Part shown: positions 63,141-64,000 of the stretch, piece by piece
How the letters are laid out: every line of letters starts with the position of its first letter
Position numbering within the stretch: the stretch's first letter is position 1
DNA from: Paenibacillus sp. YPG26
GTDB lineage: Bacteria > Bacillota > Bacilli > Paenibacillales > Paenibacillaceae
Assembly (NCBI RefSeq): GCF_023704175.1
Contig: NZ_CP084530.1
Coordinates: 111,001-175,000 of the forward strand
Length of the DNA: 64,000 nucleotides
Direction of reading: 5' to 3'
The notes under the pieces: generated by a model
The model's database searches: none
Told to the model about the DNA's origin: nothing
The model's input: only the letters and a program-made list of their open reading frames with translations
Translations under genes and position numbers: made by a program

Positions 63141-63740
63141 TTGTATTATCCCGAACCGATCGCTAAGCTGATCGATGCATTTACGCACCTGCCGGGAATT
63201 GGGCCGAAGACTGCGGCCCGGCTTGCTTTCCATGTGCTGCGTATGAAAGACGATGATGTTGTCGATTTCGCTAAAGCGCTGGTCAGTGTGAAGCGGAATC
63301 TTCATTACTGCTCCATCTGCTGTAACATTACCGATACCGATCCATGCCGGATTTGTCAGGATAAGAGCCGTGATGCTTCTGTAATCTGCGTAGTTCAGGA
63401 ATCAAGAGATTTAGTGGCTATGGAGAGAACGAAGGAATTTGACGGGTACTATCATGTCCTGCAAGGCGCCATCTCTCCGATGGAGGGGATTGGCCCGGAT
63501 GAGATTAGGCTTAAGGAATTGTTGGGGCGTCTGAGTGATGAGCGGGTACAGGAATTGATTTTGGCGACCAATCCGAATATTGAGGGCGAAGCTACAGCGA
63601 TGTATATTTCACGCCTGGTTAAGCCTTTCGGCATTCGGGTGACAAGAATTGCACACGGGCTGCCTGTGGGCGGCGATTTGGAATATGCAGATGAGATTAC
63701 GCTGTCCAAAGCCCTTGAAGGACGCCGTGAGCTTAGCTGA
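63141..63740 (+). CDS. recR: recombination mediator protein RecR
   Basis: 199 residues from a TTG at 63141 with GAAGGAG upstream. HhH ([20 protein letters not shown]), zinc finger ([16 protein letters not shown]), and a TOPRIM-like domain with [21 protein letters not shown]. Acts with RecF and RecO in loading RecA at gaps. The order dnaX-ebfC-recR is conserved in Firmicutes. Confidence 0.97.
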   Translation: MYYPEPIAKLIDAFTHLPGIGPKTAARLAFHVLRMKDDDVVDFAKALVSVKRNLHYCSICCNITDTDPCRICQDKSRDASVICVVQESRDLVAMERTKEFDGYYHVLQGAISPMEGIGPDEIRLKELLGRLSDERVQELILATNPNIEGEATAMYISRLVKPFGIRVTRIAHGLPVGGDLEYADEITLSKALEGRRELS

Positions 63741-63778
63741 CGCCTGCAGTGCAGCACAGAATAGACTATATACTATTT

Positions 63779-63808
63779 GAGGAAGCCTCTTTGAAGGCTT
63801 CTTTTTTT
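63779..63808 (+). terminator. recR terminator
   Basis: GAAGCCT-CTTTGA-AGGCTTC stem with TTTTTTT. Confidence 0.85.
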
Positions 63809-63928
63809 GTGTTCTAAGTTTGTCCCTATCCCGATATGTATGGAGTAAATGAACGTGAAGAGGTGGGTGCAGCTTGGGTGCATATCAGGCCCAAGGCCGC
63901 CTGTTTGCGCCTTTGGAGGTAGGGAAGC

Positions 63929-64000
63929 ATGGATCTATTGAACAGATGGACAGATAAGATTAAGAGGCAGCAGGAGCTGGATCGGGATTTTCAACGCAAG
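63929..64000 (+). CDS. start of a YaaL-like (DUF2508) gene (partial)
   Basis: 24 codons, MDLLNRWTDKIKRQQELDRD..., run off the window end. TGGAGG lies 8-10 bp upstream. Charged and coiled-coil-like. Position after recR fits yaaL (DUF2508) in B. subtilis; the fragment is too short for more. Confidence 0.6.
   Translation, partial: MDLLNRWTDKIKRQQELDRDFQRK

Overview
The window looks like part of a Paenibacillus-type chromosome (Firmicutes, spore-former, inferred). Support comes from the Bacillus-like gene neighbourhoods argS-rpoE-pyrG-spo0F-fbaA-murA-rho-rpmE and scr-dnaX-ebfC-recR-yaaL, a sigma-H type promoter before spo0F, the large Bacillus-type SRP RNA, an S-layer-homology protein, and strong GGAGG ribosome binding sites with frequent GTG and TTG starts. 

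Layout. 1-2.2 kb: a class A penicillin-binding protein (pbpG-like), minus strand. 2.2-41 kb: a large accessory region. In B. subtilis pbpG lies beside speE-speB; here nearly 39 kb separates them. 41-49.7 kb: speE-speB, a radical SAM enzyme, an exported propeller protein, a DUF1934 gene, argS and a subtilase. 50-58.8 kb: the rpoE-to-rpmE housekeeping block. 59-64 kb: a GH18-like protein, SRP RNA, dnaX, ebfC, recR and the start of a yaaL-like gene.

The main discovery candidate is at 3.8-19.2 kb: an integron-like cassette array in a Firmicute. A tyrosine recombinase (3793-4926) has an unusual N-terminal module and no IntI-type insertion. Its gene is followed within 25 bp by an attI-like core (GTTATACGC at 4951) and then about 20 short, A+T-rich, mostly single-gene units, all on the plus strand. 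The units are separated by 70-190 bp imperfect inverted repeats that look like attC sites: left arm ATAACACC + RTATTCACG, right arm CGTGAATACAAG + AACGTTA. In most units the first 12-20 bp are complementary to the sequence just before that unit's own repeat, as expected if each unit excises as a circle with a foldable site. Cassette products include NUDIX hydrolases, GNAT acetyltransferases, nucleotidyltransferases, a HepT/MntA toxin-antitoxin pair, a HEPN-like protein, a VOC protein, a beta-lactamase-fold hydrolase, a HAD phosphatase, a transglutaminase-like protein, a membrane-anchored excisionase-type HTH protein and several unknowns. The first cassette has no convincing ORF but holds an elaborately self-complementary stretch of about 440 bp that may be a structured RNA.

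From 19.2 to 23 kb and again from 28.9 to 40.8 kb there are more small plus-strand genes of the same functional flavour (HAD, GNAT, NUDIX, SMI1/KNR4, GrpB, histidine phosphatases, small membrane proteins), but I see no attC-like repeats between them. They are separated by an orphan SARP-type response regulator and a long SLH-domain surface protein on the minus strand. Other notable points are a pyrG leader with a GGGC start and a terminator, an 18/20-bp minisatellite after argS, and a hexanucleotide repeat coding for alternating Glu-Val in a radical SAM protein.
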